A DNA stretch of 64,000 nucleotides from Lachnospira pectinoschiza (GTDB lineage: Bacteria; Bacillota; Clostridia; Lachnospirales; Lachnospiraceae), in assembly GCF_900103815.1 (NCBI RefSeq), contig NZ_FNHZ01000001.1:372001-436000 (forward strand), read 5' to 3'. Every line of letters starts with the position of its first letter. The stretch's first letter is position 1. This document shows, one piece after another, positions 17,238-26,164 of the stretch. Both the position numbers and the translations under genes were made by a program. Below the pieces are notes generated by a model, which saw only the letters and a program-made list of their open reading frames with translations, did not search any database and was not told where the DNA came from.

Positions 17238-17271
17238 TTAATTAAGTGGATTCAGGGTGAGACTTAATTAA
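17238..17271. other. Inverted repeat in padR-HAAS gene spacer
   Basis: TTAATTAAGT and ACTTAATTAA form 10-bp perfect arms around a 14-bp loop, 20 bp before the next start codon. It could be a weak attenuator or an RNA processing structure; no T-tail follows. Confidence 0.4.
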
Positions 17272-17290
17272 GCCATGGAAGGGAGACAAT

Positions 17291-18256
17291 ATGGAAACAA
17301 TAAAAAGCTATCTTGATGCTATGTTTGGAAATCTACCAAACACTAATGAGGTTAAGAAGGCGAAAGCAGAGCTTTTAGAAATGATGGAAGATAAATATAA
17401 CGAGCTTAAGGCAGAAGGTAAGACAGATAATGAGGCTGTTGGAACTGTAATTTCTGAATTTGGAAATTTAGATGAGCTTGCAAGCGAGCTTGGCCTTGAG
17501 AAGGAAGTAGAGGAAACTAAGGAAAGAGAAGAGAATTCAAAGGCAAGATTCCTTACTAAGGAAGAAGTAAAGGGATATTTAAGTACAAGAGCTAAGTCAG
17601 CTTTATTTGTGGCATTAGGCGTATTTTTATGCATTACAAGTATAATTCCACCTATACTTTCAAATGTAGATTTTGGCGTTCGTTCAAATGCTAACGTGGC
17701 CTTTATGTTTGTATTTGTAGCCGTAGCTGTTGCGCTATTTATAATTTCTGCAATGAAGTCCTCAAAGTGGTCTTATATAAAGGATGAACCTTGTAAGATT
17801 GATATGCTTACAACAGATTATGTAAAAGAAAGAAAAAGAAATTTCGAATTAACTAATACTATTTGCACTTCAGTTGGAGTTATGTGCTTTATTTTATCAG
17901 TGGTTCCTGCAATTGTTATAGATGATGACATTATTTCTCCAGCCCTTTTATTTCTAATTGTAGGAATTGGAGTATTCTTAATTGTTTATGCATCTATTAT
18001 TAATGCTAGTTATTCCACAGTCTTAAATCTTAATGATGAGAAGACAATGAGTGGGGAACATGCAAGAGCTTCTAGTGTAACTTATACAAGTAAGAAGGCT
18101 GAAGTTATTTTAGAGTCTTATAAGACAACAGTAATTTGCATTTATTTGATTATTAGCTTCTTAACTTTTAGATGGGAAGTGACATGGATTATTTTCCCAA
18201 TAGCATTTCTTATTAATAAGATTTTAAGACTTAATTTCATTGAGGAGGAGGATTAA
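17291..18256 (+). CDS. DUF1700/HAAS-like helical domain membrane protein
   Basis: 321 residues. The N-terminal 70 residues (IKSYLDAMFGNLPNTNEVKK to SELGLEKEVEE) form the helical domain seen in DUF1700/HAAS proteins that occur next to PadR regulators. A charged linker leads to about five membrane helices (roughly 98-120, 132-152, 195-215, 220-240, 278-305). AAGGGAGACAAT precedes the ATG. It is likely part of the PadR-controlled envelope-stress module. Its molecular role is unknown. Confidence 0.75.
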   Translation: METIKSYLDAMFGNLPNTNEVKKAKAELLEMMEDKYNELKAEGKTDNEAVGTVISEFGNLDELASELGLEKEVEETKEREENSKARFLTKEEVKGYLSTRAKSALFVALGVFLCITSIIPPILSNVDFGVRSNANVAFMFVFVAVAVALFIISAMKSSKWSYIKDEPCKIDMLTTDYVKERKRNFELTNTICTSVGVMCFILSVVPAIVIDDDIISPALLFLIVGIGVFLIVYASIINASYSTVLNLNDEKTMSGEHARASSVTYTSKKAEVILESYKTTVICIYLIISFLTFRWEVTWIIFPIAFLINKILRLNFIEEED

Positions 18257-18259
18257 TTT

Positions 18260-18973
18260 ATGTCAAATAAAACAAAGAAGAAATACAAATTAGTGTTATA
18301 TACAATAACTCTTGTAGCGATTTTAATTGGTCTTTATATACATGTAATCAGATACAGCATTGGTGGGGCACTAGGCAAGAATTTAAGTCAGGATTTTACA
18401 GGGGAAGAAGTTAATAGCATTGAGCTTGATACAGATACTGCAACAACAAAGATTGTTTATGGAGATGAATTTAATGTTAAATATAGCGTTTCAAGAGGAA
18501 GTGATGTAAAAGTTGAACTTGAGGATGGAAAGCTAAATGTTAAAGAAAATTCTTCAACAAAAGTGGTAGGAATCTCTTTTTTAGCTAGTGAATCAGGAGT
18601 AATAACAATTACTTTGCCATATAACACAAATCTTGATAAAATAGATGTAGATTTAGCAGCGGGAAATTTAAATATAGAAGATATTAATTCTGAAGAAATT
18701 GATATTAAGAGTGATGTGGGAAATACTAAGCTTAATGGAATTACTACAGAGAAGCTTAATATTGATTCTTCAGTTGGAAATGTGAAAATCACAGATGGTT
18801 CAGCAGATGATTGCACAATATCTGTAAATACAGGAAACATAAAGATAACAGATTGTGATATAGAAACAGGTAGCTGTACTAGCCAAGTAGGAAATATAAA
18901 AATTAGTGGCAATGTTGGTGATTTAAAGGCTAGTTCAAAACTAGGTAATGTAAAAATTAACGGAGATAACTAA
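18260..18973 (+). CDS. DUF4097 family beta-repeat protein
   Basis: 237 residues: one N-terminal membrane anchor (about 11-32), then an extracytoplasmic domain of short repeated beta strands from about 45 to the end. Recurrent units such as SVGNVKITDG, NTGNIKITDC, QVGNIKISG and KLGNVKING mark the DUF4097/DUF4098 parallel-beta fold. It overlaps no gene and lies 3 bp after the HAAS-like gene, with GAGGAGGAGG before its start. Together with PadR and the HAAS protein it resembles known three-gene envelope modules. Confidence 0.8.
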   Translation: MSNKTKKKYKLVLYTITLVAILIGLYIHVIRYSIGGALGKNLSQDFTGEEVNSIELDTDTATTKIVYGDEFNVKYSVSRGSDVKVELEDGKLNVKENSSTKVVGISFLASESGVITITLPYNTNLDKIDVDLAAGNLNIEDINSEEIDIKSDVGNTKLNGITTEKLNIDSSVGNVKITDGSADDCTISVNTGNIKITDCDIETGSCTSQVGNIKISGNVGDLKASSKLGNVKINGDN

Positions 18974-18975
18974 AA

Positions 18976-19827
18976 ATGCAGTATTTGTCAACATTTTTAT
19001 CAGATTTCAAATTAAGACAGAGAGTATTTCTTTATGCTGGGGCTCTTATAAATTTAATATACGGCTTTATTAAGGTGGCAGCAGGAATGCTTTACGGCTC
19101 TCTATGGCTCTCCTTTATGGGCGGCTATTATCTGATTTTGGCGAGCTTTAGAACCTACATAATTAGATATGAAAGAAGACATGATGAAAATGTTGACATG
19201 AATAACGAATACAAAAGATATACGGTTTGTGGCTATATTTTGGTTGGTCTAGACATTTTCTTAATCTATATCCTAGACATGGCGGTAGAGTTTAAAGCAG
19301 TGGTTATATATCCAGGCCCACTTATTTATGGAATGGCGCTTTATGCCTTTGTTTCCATGGGTTTTGTTATAAAAAATCTAGTGCAGATTCACACTATTTC
19401 AAGACCTCTTTACGGGGCAGCGAGAGTGGCGAGTTTTACTGCAGCTCTAATCTCAATGTTATCACTTGAAATTGCTATGTTAGGAAGATTTGGGGAAGAG
19501 GATATTCAGCTAAGAAAATATATGACAATCTTTTCAGGTTCTGCAATCTTTGTCACAGTTGGAATAATGGCAGTTCGCATGATTTATGTTGGCAGAAAAT
19601 ATAGCAATGAGGAGAATCTGGTTAAGCTTCTTTCCAGATACGAGGAAAAGCTAAGAATTGATGAAGAAAAGCGATGTTTAAAGCAAGAGAAGAAGCAGTT
19701 GAAAAGGGAAGCTAAGATTGTTAAATTAGGTGAGAAGTTTACTAAAAAAGAGATAAAGCGTTACGAGAAAGAATATAAGACAGAGTATAAAAGGCAGCTA
19801 AAGGCTGAAAAAACGAAAGATAATTAA
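18976..19827 (+). CDS. Multi-pass membrane protein, unknown family
   Basis: 283 residues with about six membrane helices in the first 205 residues (for example LYAGALINLIYGFIKVAAGM and IFSGSAIFVTVGIMAVRMIY), followed by a long, highly charged K/E-rich cytoplasmic helix (about 210-283) predicted to be coiled. It starts 2 bp after the DUF4097 gene, so it belongs to the same operon. I do not recognise the family. Confidence 0.7.
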   Translation: MQYLSTFLSDFKLRQRVFLYAGALINLIYGFIKVAAGMLYGSLWLSFMGGYYLILASFRTYIIRYERRHDENVDMNNEYKRYTVCGYILVGLDIFLIYILDMAVEFKAVVIYPGPLIYGMALYAFVSMGFVIKNLVQIHTISRPLYGAARVASFTAALISMLSLEIAMLGRFGEEDIQLRKYMTIFSGSAIFVTVGIMAVRMIYVGRKYSNEENLVKLLSRYEEKLRIDEEKRCLKQEKKQLKREAKIVKLGEKFTKKEIKRYEKEYKTEYKRQLKAEKTKDN

Positions 19828-19851
19828 AAATTTTAGAAAAGAGGAATAAAG

Positions 19852-20421
19852 ATGAAAGCAAGGGAATACTTAGATATTTTACATGTGGCAGAAAGACTAA
19901 AGGATACAACTAGACATTGCACCACATCTAAGGGTAGAGTGGAAAGCGTTGCGGAGCACAGTTGGAGAATCTCTCTTATGGCAATGCTTTTAAGAGAGGA
20001 GTTTCCTGAGCTTGATATAGACAAGGTAATTTGCATGTGCATTATCCATGACTTAGGAGAGTGCTTTACAGGGGACATTCCGGTTTTTAATAAAACCGAC
20101 AAGGACAGAGAAGTGGAAGATAAGCTATTATCCGATTGGGTAAATAGTCTCCCTGAGGAAACTAAAAAAAGTTTTAGCGCTCTTTACGCAGAGATGGATG
20201 CCCTAGAAACTAAGGAAGCCAAGCTTTATAAGGCACTTGATAAGCTTGAGGCTTTGATTCAGCACAACGAAGCGCCTATTAGTACTTGGGCGGAAAATGA
20301 ATACGAGCTCCAAAAGACTTACGCTCACGATGCTGTTGCATTTTCAGAATGGCTAAAGGAACTAAGAGCAGAGGTGCTTAAGGATAGCCTAGATAAGATA
20401 GCGGCAGCTAAGGAAAACTAG
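19852..20421 (+). CDS. HD domain phosphohydrolase (HD_3, YfbR-like)
   Basis: 189 residues with the HD metal motif: first histidine in DTTRHCTT or AEHSWR (about 33-36), then CIIHDLGECFTGDIP (HD at about 66-67), and a downstream helical region. Relatives are 5'-deoxynucleotidases or related nucleotide hydrolases. AAAGAGGAATAAAG precedes the ATG. It is 24 bp after the membrane protein gene and ends with a terminator, so it is the probable last gene of the PadR operon, though functionally distinct. Confidence 0.82.
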   Translation: MKAREYLDILHVAERLKDTTRHCTTSKGRVESVAEHSWRISLMAMLLREEFPELDIDKVICMCIIHDLGECFTGDIPVFNKTDKDREVEDKLLSDWVNSLPEETKKSFSALYAEMDALETKEAKLYKALDKLEALIQHNEAPISTWAENEYELQKTYAHDAVAFSEWLKELRAEVLKDSLDKIAAAKEN

Positions 20422-20452
20422 TAAATTACAATATAATATTAGACGGATTTAA

Positions 20453-20487
20453 AGGACTTAAGTAATGTGGCTTAAGTCCTATTTTTT
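20453..20487 (+). terminator. Intrinsic terminator
   Basis: AGGACTTAAG pairs with CTTAAGTCCT, followed by ATTTTTT. Confidence 0.88.
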
Positions 20488-20608
20488 GGCCTTTAGTAAA
20501 AATAAGACATTTGTCCGTGAAATGCGTCTTGGGGCTTTACAGGGAGCTGCCGGGTGTTGAGAATTGACCGCAAAGGTAAGAAAAAACTGACTAGATAATT
20601 AATTTTTG

Positions 20609-20641
20609 CGTACTTGATAAAAAAATGTCAAAGTCTACAAT
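20609..20641 (+). promoter_or_regulatory. Promoter of cdr with CGTACTTGATA element
   Basis: -35 TTGATA (20614-20619), 16-bp spacer, -10 TACAAT (20636-20641). The element CGTACTTGATA (20609-20619) overlaps the -35 and is identical to the element at the ferredoxin-operon promoter at 34453-34463, which has the same 16-bp spacing. Confidence 0.6.
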
Positions 20642-20707
20642 TGAATATATAAGGAGAAATTCTTTTTATAGAGATATTAATATTGATTTTATTATAGGAG
20701 GTTTTAC

Positions 20708-22357
20708 ATGAGCAAAACAGTAATTATTGGTGGCGTCGCTGCCGGTGCTGGTACAGCGGCAAGACTTAGAAGATTAAGAGAAGATGAGGAAATCGTCATC
20801 TTAGAGCGTGGTGAATACATTTCTTATGCTAACTGTGGTTTACCATATCACGTGGGCGACGTAATTAAGGATAGAGAGAGCTTGCTTGTTACAAAGCTCC
20901 CAGTTATGAAGAGTAGATTTAAGGTAGATGTTAGAAATAACAGCGAAGTAATTTCCATAAATAAAGAAGAAAAGAAGCTTCTTGTAAGAGAGGTATCAGG
21001 AAAGGAATACGAAGAGTCTTATGACAATCTTGTGCTTGCCACAGGTTCAAGCCCAGTAAGACCTAGAATTCCTGGTATAGATTCAGATAAGATTAAGACA
21101 ATTTGGACAGTTCCAGATACAGATAAGATTAAGGAATTAGTTAATGCAGACACTACAAAGCGTGCAGTAGTTGTAGGTGGTGGTTTCATTGGTCTTGAGA
21201 TGGCAGAAAACTTAAGAGAAATCGGTCTTGAGGTAACAATCGTTGAGGCACAGGATCAAGTAATGGCACCACTAGATTATGAGATGGCACTTTTACTTAA
21301 TAAGGAAATCAGAGCTAATGGAGTCGAACTTGTATTAAATGATGGTGTTTCAGAATTTGTTGATAATGGAGCAGATATTACAACAAAGCTTGCATCAGGT
21401 AAGGAGATTAAGTCAGAAATCGTAATCCTTGCCATTGGTACAAGAGCAAATAGTAAGTTAGCCATTGAGGCTGGCCTAGAGGTTAATGATAGAGGTGGAG
21501 TTGTAGTAAATGACAATCTTCAGACTTCAGACCCAAGTATTTATGCAGCCGGCGATGTTATCGAGGTTAAGGAATTTGTATTTGGTGAGAAGACTATGGT
21601 ACCTCTTGCAGGACCAGCTAATAAGCAGGCTAGAATCGTAGCTGATAATATTGCAGGTATTAAGTCAGTTTATAAGGGAACACAAGGTTCTTCAATTGCT
21701 AAAATCTTTAACATGGCAGCAGCTTCAACAGGTGTTAATGAAAAGACCTTAAAGAAGCGTGGCCTTGTAAAGGATAAGGATTACAGAAGTATTATTATTA
21801 CTCAGAATTCACATGCAGGATATTACCCAGATCCAAAGCCAATCTTTATAAAGCTTCTCTTCTCAATGGATGGCAGCAAGATTTTTGGTGCACAGGTAGT
21901 TGGTAGTGAAGGTGTTGATAAAAGAATAGATACTCTTGCAGTGGCTATTAGACTTGGCGCAAGCATTGATGACTTAACTAGTCTTGAATTATCTTATGCA
22001 CCACCATTCTCATCAGCTAAGGATCCTGTAAATATGGCAGGTTATGTAGCAGAGGATGTTCTTAATGGCTTTGTAAAGATTAGTGATTGGGACGTCCTTG
22101 AAAAAGATAAGGATGCTGTAATCCTTGACATTAGAGAAAATCCAGAACTTGAAATGTTTAAGTTTGAAGATGCAGTACATATCCCACTTAGTGTACTTAG
22201 AAGTCGAATTAATGAACTTGATAAGTCAAAGAGATATATTGTGTTCTGCGCTATTGGTGTAAGAGGCTATAACACAGCAAGATTACTTGCACAGCATGGC
22301 TTTGAAAAGGTAGAAGTTTACCCAGCAGGAACAAGATTCTATCTTGCAATTAGATAG
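20708..22357 (+). CDS. cdr: CoA-disulfide reductase with C-terminal rhodanese domain
   Basis: 549 residues. It has an N-terminal FAD-binding motif IIGGVAAGAGTAARLRR (6-22) and the single redox-active cysteine Cys43 in SYANCGLPYHVG, as in CoA-disulfide reductases and related NADH oxidases. An NADH-binding motif VVVGGGFIGLEMAE lies near 157-170 and a dimerisation domain near 330-450. The C-terminal rhodanese domain (about 460-549) carries an active-site loop FCAIGVRGY. The fusion reduces CoA disulfide, CoA persulfide or polysulfide. ATAGGAGGTTTTAC precedes the ATG. The context of asrABC and YeiH suggests sulfur metabolism. Confidence 0.92.
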   Translation: MSKTVIIGGVAAGAGTAARLRRLREDEEIVILERGEYISYANCGLPYHVGDVIKDRESLLVTKLPVMKSRFKVDVRNNSEVISINKEEKKLLVREVSGKEYEESYDNLVLATGSSPVRPRIPGIDSDKIKTIWTVPDTDKIKELVNADTTKRAVVVGGGFIGLEMAENLREIGLEVTIVEAQDQVMAPLDYEMALLLNKEIRANGVELVLNDGVSEFVDNGADITTKLASGKEIKSEIVILAIGTRANSKLAIEAGLEVNDRGGVVVNDNLQTSDPSIYAAGDVIEVKEFVFGEKTMVPLAGPANKQARIVADNIAGIKSVYKGTQGSSIAKIFNMAAASTGVNEKTLKKRGLVKDKDYRSIIITQNSHAGYYPDPKPIFIKLLFSMDGSKIFGAQVVGSEGVDKRIDTLAVAIRLGASIDDLTSLELSYAPPFSSAKDPVNMAGYVAEDVLNGFVKISDWDVLEKDKDAVILDIRENPELEMFKFEDAVHIPLSVLRSRINELDKSKRYIVFCAIGVRGYNTARLLAQHGFEKVEVYPAGTRFYLAIR

Positions 22358-22381
22358 GAGATAACCGGGGTTAGTATGGTG

Positions 22382-22418
22382 GCCAGCCTAGCTTAGAGAT
22401 AAGCTAGGCTGGCTTTTT
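22382..22418 (+). terminator. Intrinsic terminator of cdr
   Basis: GCCAGCCTAGCTT pairs with AAGCTAGGCTGGC, followed by TTTTTAG. Confidence 0.9.
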
Positions 22419-22521
22419 AGTGTGTGGGCATAGCAGCCACATATAAACAAAATTCCCACATTCACTATAATCATGCTATACTTAGCCTAATATGAAAGAT
22501 AAAAAGGAAATTAAGAAATAT

Positions 22522-22965
22522 ATGAAAACAAATATAGAAGCAAAAACTTTTGATGAATTAACATCAAAAGAAGTTTATGAAATACTAAAGGCAAGAGCAG
22601 AAGTCTTTGTAGTGGAGCAAAATATCGTATATCAAGATATGGATGATATCGATTATGATGCACTTCATGTATTTATGAAGGAAGGAGATAAGGTAATTGC
22701 TTATCTTAGAGCCTTTAAGGTAGAGGATAACTTTATTAAGATCGGTCGAGTTCTTACAACAACTCATGCTAGAGGCGATGGAGGAAAGCTCCTAAAAGAA
22801 GGACTTGAGCGAATAAAGACACATTTTCATACTAATAAATTAAAGCTTGATGCCCAGACCCATGCCATAAAGTTTTACGAGAAGTTTGGCTTTAAGGTGG
22901 TATCTGAGGAATTCTTAGAAGAGGGCATAATGCATGTGAAGATGGAGTATGCCTTGGTAGAATAA
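22522..22965 (+). CDS. ElaA-like GNAT N-acetyltransferase
   Basis: 147 residues. It resembles ElaA: FDELTSKEVYEILKARAEVFVVEQNIVYQDMDD, then HVFMKEGDKVIAYLRAF, the acetyl-CoA binding region RVLTTTHARGDGGKLL and HAIKFYEKFGFKVVSEEFLEEG. The acceptor is unknown. An in-frame ATG at 22492 is possible but has no ribosome binding site and lies almost at the predicted transcription start (TATACT at about 22474). AAGGAAATTAAGAAAT upstream of 22522 and the family N-terminus favour the shorter form. Confidence 0.82.
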   Translation: MKTNIEAKTFDELTSKEVYEILKARAEVFVVEQNIVYQDMDDIDYDALHVFMKEGDKVIAYLRAFKVEDNFIKIGRVLTTTHARGDGGKLLKEGLERIKTHFHTNKLKLDAQTHAIKFYEKFGFKVVSEEFLEEGIMHVKMEYALVE

Positions 22966-23082
22966 ACACAAGTTTGTTTGTAATTTGTTAGGAAATTGAT
23001 AAATAAAAATAAAATTTTCTATAAAATATTTATAAAATCTTTACGATAGAAATGCTATTAAAAGAAAGGTGGAAGTGTTAAA

Positions 23083-23628
23083 ATGGAATTGTACAAAGGT
23101 AGACCCGAATGTATATCGAATCGATTAGATAAAGAAATAAGAGTCTATGATTTACTAGATAAATTAGAAATTGGCTATGAAAGAACAGACCATGAGCCAA
23201 CAGATACAATGGAACTTTGCAATGAAATAGATAAGGTTTTAGAAGTTGTCATTTGTAAGAATTTATTTTTATGCAATCGTCAGAAGACGAATTTTTACTT
23301 ACTCATGATGCCTGGAGATAAGAAGTTTAAGACCAAGGAACTTTCAAAACAGATAAACTCAGCAAGATTATCCTTTGCTGATGAAGAAGATATGCTTAAA
23401 TATTTAGACATCACACCAGGCTCCGTTAGCATCATGGGACTTATGAATGATAAGGAAAATGCAGTGCAGCTCCTAGTTGATGAAGATGTGTTAAAGGATG
23501 AATATATCGGTTGTCATCCTTGCATTAATACTTCCAGCTTGAAGCTTAAAACTGCCGATGTATTTGAAAAATATTTACCAGCAGTAGGGCATGAGGCAAG
23601 AATCGTGCATCTGTTAGGTGAGGATTAG
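23083..23628 (+). CDS. YbaK/ProX-type prolyl-tRNA editing protein
   Basis: 181 residues of the INS-like editing superfamily. It begins with DKEIRVYDLLDKLEIGYERTDHEPTDTM, continues through VVICKNLFLCNRQKTNFYLLMMPGDK with the conserved lysine-asparagine pair (CKNLF), and ends with ITPGSVSIMGLMND and GCHPCINTSSLKL. Stand-alone ProX proteins hydrolyse Ala-tRNA(Pro) formed in error by prolyl-tRNA synthetase. AAAGGTGGAAGTGTTAAA precedes the ATG. Confidence 0.88.
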   Translation: MELYKGRPECISNRLDKEIRVYDLLDKLEIGYERTDHEPTDTMELCNEIDKVLEVVICKNLFLCNRQKTNFYLLMMPGDKKFKTKELSKQINSARLSFADEEDMLKYLDITPGSVSIMGLMNDKENAVQLLVDEDVLKDEYIGCHPCINTSSLKLKTADVFEKYLPAVGHEARIVHLLGED

Positions 23629-23656
23629 AATAATATAAAGAGATGGAGGTGATTTT

Positions 23657-23740
23657 ATGAAGATTCAGGTGGTAATCGCTGCAATCGCAGCTGCATGTGT
23701 AACAGCTTTTTTAGTTATTAAGAAGAAAAAAGCTGCATAA
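23657..23740 (+). CDS. 27-residue single-pass membrane peptide
   Basis: Too short for most gene callers. Translation gives MKIQVVIAAIAAACVTAFL followed by VIKKKKAA: a hydrophobic helix with a short basic end, which suggests an N-out, C-in insertion. GATGGAGGTGATTTT gives a consensus ribosome binding site 8-9 nt before the ATG. It lies 28 bp after the ProX-like gene and 32 bp before the permease gene, so it may be cotranscribed with them. No family is recognised. Confidence 0.6.
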   Translation: MKIQVVIAAIAAACVTAFLVIKKKKAA

Positions 23741-23772
23741 AACATCTCCTAGAAATAGAGGAATGTTAAACG

Positions 23773-24966
23773 ATGATTTTTGATAAATTGAAAAAATTGG
23801 ACATCGTGATGACAGTAGCGTGGATACTAGCAATAGTGTCTGCGCTTCTTGTGCGTCCAGATGGAAAATACATAGATTATATAGATTTTAGATCCCTAGG
23901 AATTTTGTGGGGATTGATGATAATAATTCAAGGCTTTAAGAAAAACAATCTCTTTGACATGCTAGCAAATAAGCTAATTAGCAAGTTTAGTAAAGCTTGG
24001 CAGTTAATGGCAATCCTAGTATTTATCTGCTTTTTCTTAAGCATGTTTATAACTAATGATGTGGCCCTAATTACTTTCGTACCTATTGCAATCATGATTT
24101 TAAGAAGGGCGAATTTGGAAAATGTAATGATACCCATAATCGTTCTCCAAACCATAGCAGCCAATCTAGGTAGCATGTTAACACCTATTGGCAACCCGCA
24201 GAATCTCTATATGTACGGGCTTACAGGCCTTAGTTTAATAGATTTTTGTAAAATTATGCTGCCCTATAGCGTTATGTCTTTTATCCTTTTAGTTATTGCT
24301 ATATTTTTTGTAAATAAGAGACATTATAGTCTGTATAAGTTAGAAAAGTCTGTGGATAAAAATCCTGATTTAGAAAAGTCTGTGGATAAAAATTCTAATT
24401 TAGAAGAGACTGCAAAAAAAGAAGAAATCAAGACAGCAAATGCTCTAAAAATAGGAGAAGTTCTAGCCTTTAGTCTTCTTTTTATTATCGCATTGCTTAC
24501 CGTAGGCCGATTAATTCCCTACTACATCTTTGTGGGAATCGTGCTAGTAGCGGGTTTAGTGCTTGATAGAAAGTTAATTGCCAAGGCAGATTATATCTTA
24601 CTTTTAACCTTCATAGGATTTTTCATTTTCACTGGTAACATGGGCAGAATTCCCTTTATAAAGGACTTCTTAGAAAATGTAATGGCAAATAGCGAGTTCA
24701 TCATCTCCCTAATCACAAGCCAGTTTATAAGTAATGTGCCTGCAACCCTGATGTTGTCTGGCTTTACAGCAAACTATAAGGAATTAATTATTGGTGTAAA
24801 TGTTGGTGGGCTTGGAACTTTAATTGCTTCCATGGCAAGCCTCATTTCCTATAAGGCCTACACCAAGGAATATAAGGAAAACACTGGAAAATACATAAAA
24901 ACCTTCACAGTTTACAACCTACTTTTCCTAGTAGTTTTAATTGCAACCTGGTTAGTCTTAAGATAA
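23773..24966 (+). CDS. SLC13/CitMHS (ion transporter superfamily) permease
   Basis: 397 residues with about 11 membrane helices. Two inverted halves carry the substrate-site signatures MFITNDVALITFVPIAI (about 97-113) with NLGSMLTPIGNPQNLY, and FISNVPATLMLSGFT with GGLGTLIASMASLISY near the end. The superfamily moves citrate, dicarboxylates, sulfate or arsenite, and the specificity here is unclear. The central cytoplasmic loop contains a recent in-frame duplication (LEKSVDKNPD then LEKSVDKNSN). The ATG has weak Shine-Dalgarno sequence (AGAGGAATG). Confidence 0.82.
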   Translation: MIFDKLKKLDIVMTVAWILAIVSALLVRPDGKYIDYIDFRSLGILWGLMIIIQGFKKNNLFDMLANKLISKFSKAWQLMAILVFICFFLSMFITNDVALITFVPIAIMILRRANLENVMIPIIVLQTIAANLGSMLTPIGNPQNLYMYGLTGLSLIDFCKIMLPYSVMSFILLVIAIFFVNKRHYSLYKLEKSVDKNPDLEKSVDKNSNLEETAKKEEIKTANALKIGEVLAFSLLFIIALLTVGRLIPYYIFVGIVLVAGLVLDRKLIAKADYILLLTFIGFFIFTGNMGRIPFIKDFLENVMANSEFIISLITSQFISNVPATLMLSGFTANYKELIIGVNVGGLGTLIASMASLISYKAYTKEYKENTGKYIKTFTVYNLLFLVVLIATWLVLR

Positions 24967-25009
24967 TAATTTAAGATGCGTATTAAAAAAGAAAATAGAA
25001 AGAAAGTTA

Positions 25010-25054
25010 GAAAGAAAGGCAGGCCCGAATTGATTTGGGACTGCCTTTCTTTCT
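25010..25054. terminator. Bidirectional intrinsic terminator
   Basis: AGAAAGAAAGGCAG pairs with CTGCCTTTCTTTCT between the convergent permease and LysR genes. Confidence 0.85.
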
Positions 25055-25065
25055 ATCACATGTCA

Positions 25066-25956
25066 TCACATCAAAGAATCGCATATTTTCTCAATTTCCT
25101 CAGAAAATATGCTTTTCTTTTGCCAAATAAAAGTAAAATCATGTTTCATCTTAAAGTCTGAAAGCTTGATTTCTTCTAGCTTGCCAGACTTTAGCTCCCC
25201 TTCAACTGCCGCCTTATAAAGAAAGGAAATTCCTGCATCAAGGTTAAGTAGCTGTATTATAGAGTGCATATTTTCAACTTGAAGAAAATGTTTAAAGTCC
25301 GCGATTTTAAAGTTTTCTAGGCTAAGGCTTCGCTCTAGGATATTTCTAGTACCAGAGCCAGGTTCACGAATAATTAGGCGTTCCCTAAATAGGTCAGAAA
25401 TCTTTGTTACCTTAGTTGAAAACTTGTGTTTCTTTGAGGCCACAGGAATAAAGTCCACAGTTTTATAGACCTTATAATCATATTTATCCTTTGGAAAGTA
25501 GCCCTCAATCAAGGCAAAATCAATCTTTCCATCATCTAGATTTTTTAGTAGCTCCTCAGTATTTGCAAAATGTATCTTAAAATTTGCTTCAGGATTTTCC
25601 TTTAGATAGTCGCTAATAGGCCTAGCTATGGCATATTCACCAATAGTCATAGTAACGCCAAAGGAAATATCTCTTGTAAAAAATGGACCTTTTGAATTGA
25701 AATCAGAAGAAATAGTTTTCATAAGTTTTTCTTCATCGTTTTTTAATTGTCGCATTTTTTCAAAAAGTAATTCACCAGCTTCTGTTAAGATAAGCTTCTT
25801 ACCTTCTTGTCTAAATAAACCAACACCGTAGGAACTCTCTAAAAACTTGATATGTTGTGACACCGCAGGTTGAGTGATATTAAGCTCCTTTGCTGCATGG
25901 GTGTAATTCATATATTTGCAAACGGTCAAAAAAGTTGTAACTCTAAAATCTAACAT
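25066..25956 (-). CDS. LysR family transcriptional regulator
   Basis: 296 residues. The N-terminal winged helix (MLDFRVTTFLTVCKYMNYTHAAKELNITQ and AVSQHIKFLESSYGVGLF) is followed by a two-lobe effector domain (about 90-296, with FGVTMTIGEYAIA and DFALIEGYFPK). It is transcribed divergently from the YeiH-like gene, like the E. coli yeiE/yeiH pair, so it probably controls that gene. A 17-bp palindrome in the shared spacer is a likely operator. The effector may be a sulfur or thiol compound, but that is inferred from context. Confidence 0.9.
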   Translation of the reverse strand: MLDFRVTTFLTVCKYMNYTHAAKELNITQPAVSQHIKFLESSYGVGLFRQEGKKLILTEAGELLFEKMRQLKNDEEKLMKTISSDFNSKGPFFTRDISFGVTMTIGEYAIARPISDYLKENPEANFKIHFANTEELLKNLDDGKIDFALIEGYFPKDKYDYKVYKTVDFIPVASKKHKFSTKVTKISDLFRERLIIREPGSGTRNILERSLSLENFKIADFKHFLQVENMHSIIQLLNLDAGISFLYKAAVEGELKSGKLEEIKLSDFKMKHDFTFIWQKKSIFSEEIEKICDSLM

Positions 25957-26023
25957 AAGCCCTCCTATGTTTGTGAAATCTATTATTAATTAGGTTCTAC
26001 AATTAATTGCATGCTCCATTAAT

Positions 26024-26040
26024 CATAAGAAATTCTTATG
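26024..26040. promoter_or_regulatory. LysR-type operator palindrome
   Basis: CATAAGAAATTCTTATG is a perfect 17-bp palindrome containing a T-N11-A core, placed in the divergent spacer between the LysR and YeiH genes. Binding by that LysR protein is inferred. Confidence 0.6.
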
Positions 26041-26164
26041 GTTATATTATAATATATAATTTTATTTTTGCCATTAACTCTAATATAATCTTTTAAGAAG
26101 AAAGGCAGATACAAGCTTTCTTAAGTTATAAAGCGTAAAGCGTAAAGCTAAAAAGGAGGAAATT

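Noticed and set aside
20500..20580. Possible T-box or other riboswitch in the cdr leader (CAGGGAGCTGCCGGGTGTTGA)
   Set aside because: The sequence recalls a T-box stem I, but no T-box core (TGGNACCGCG-like) or downstream terminator exists, and the likely promoter lies after it at 20614-20641.
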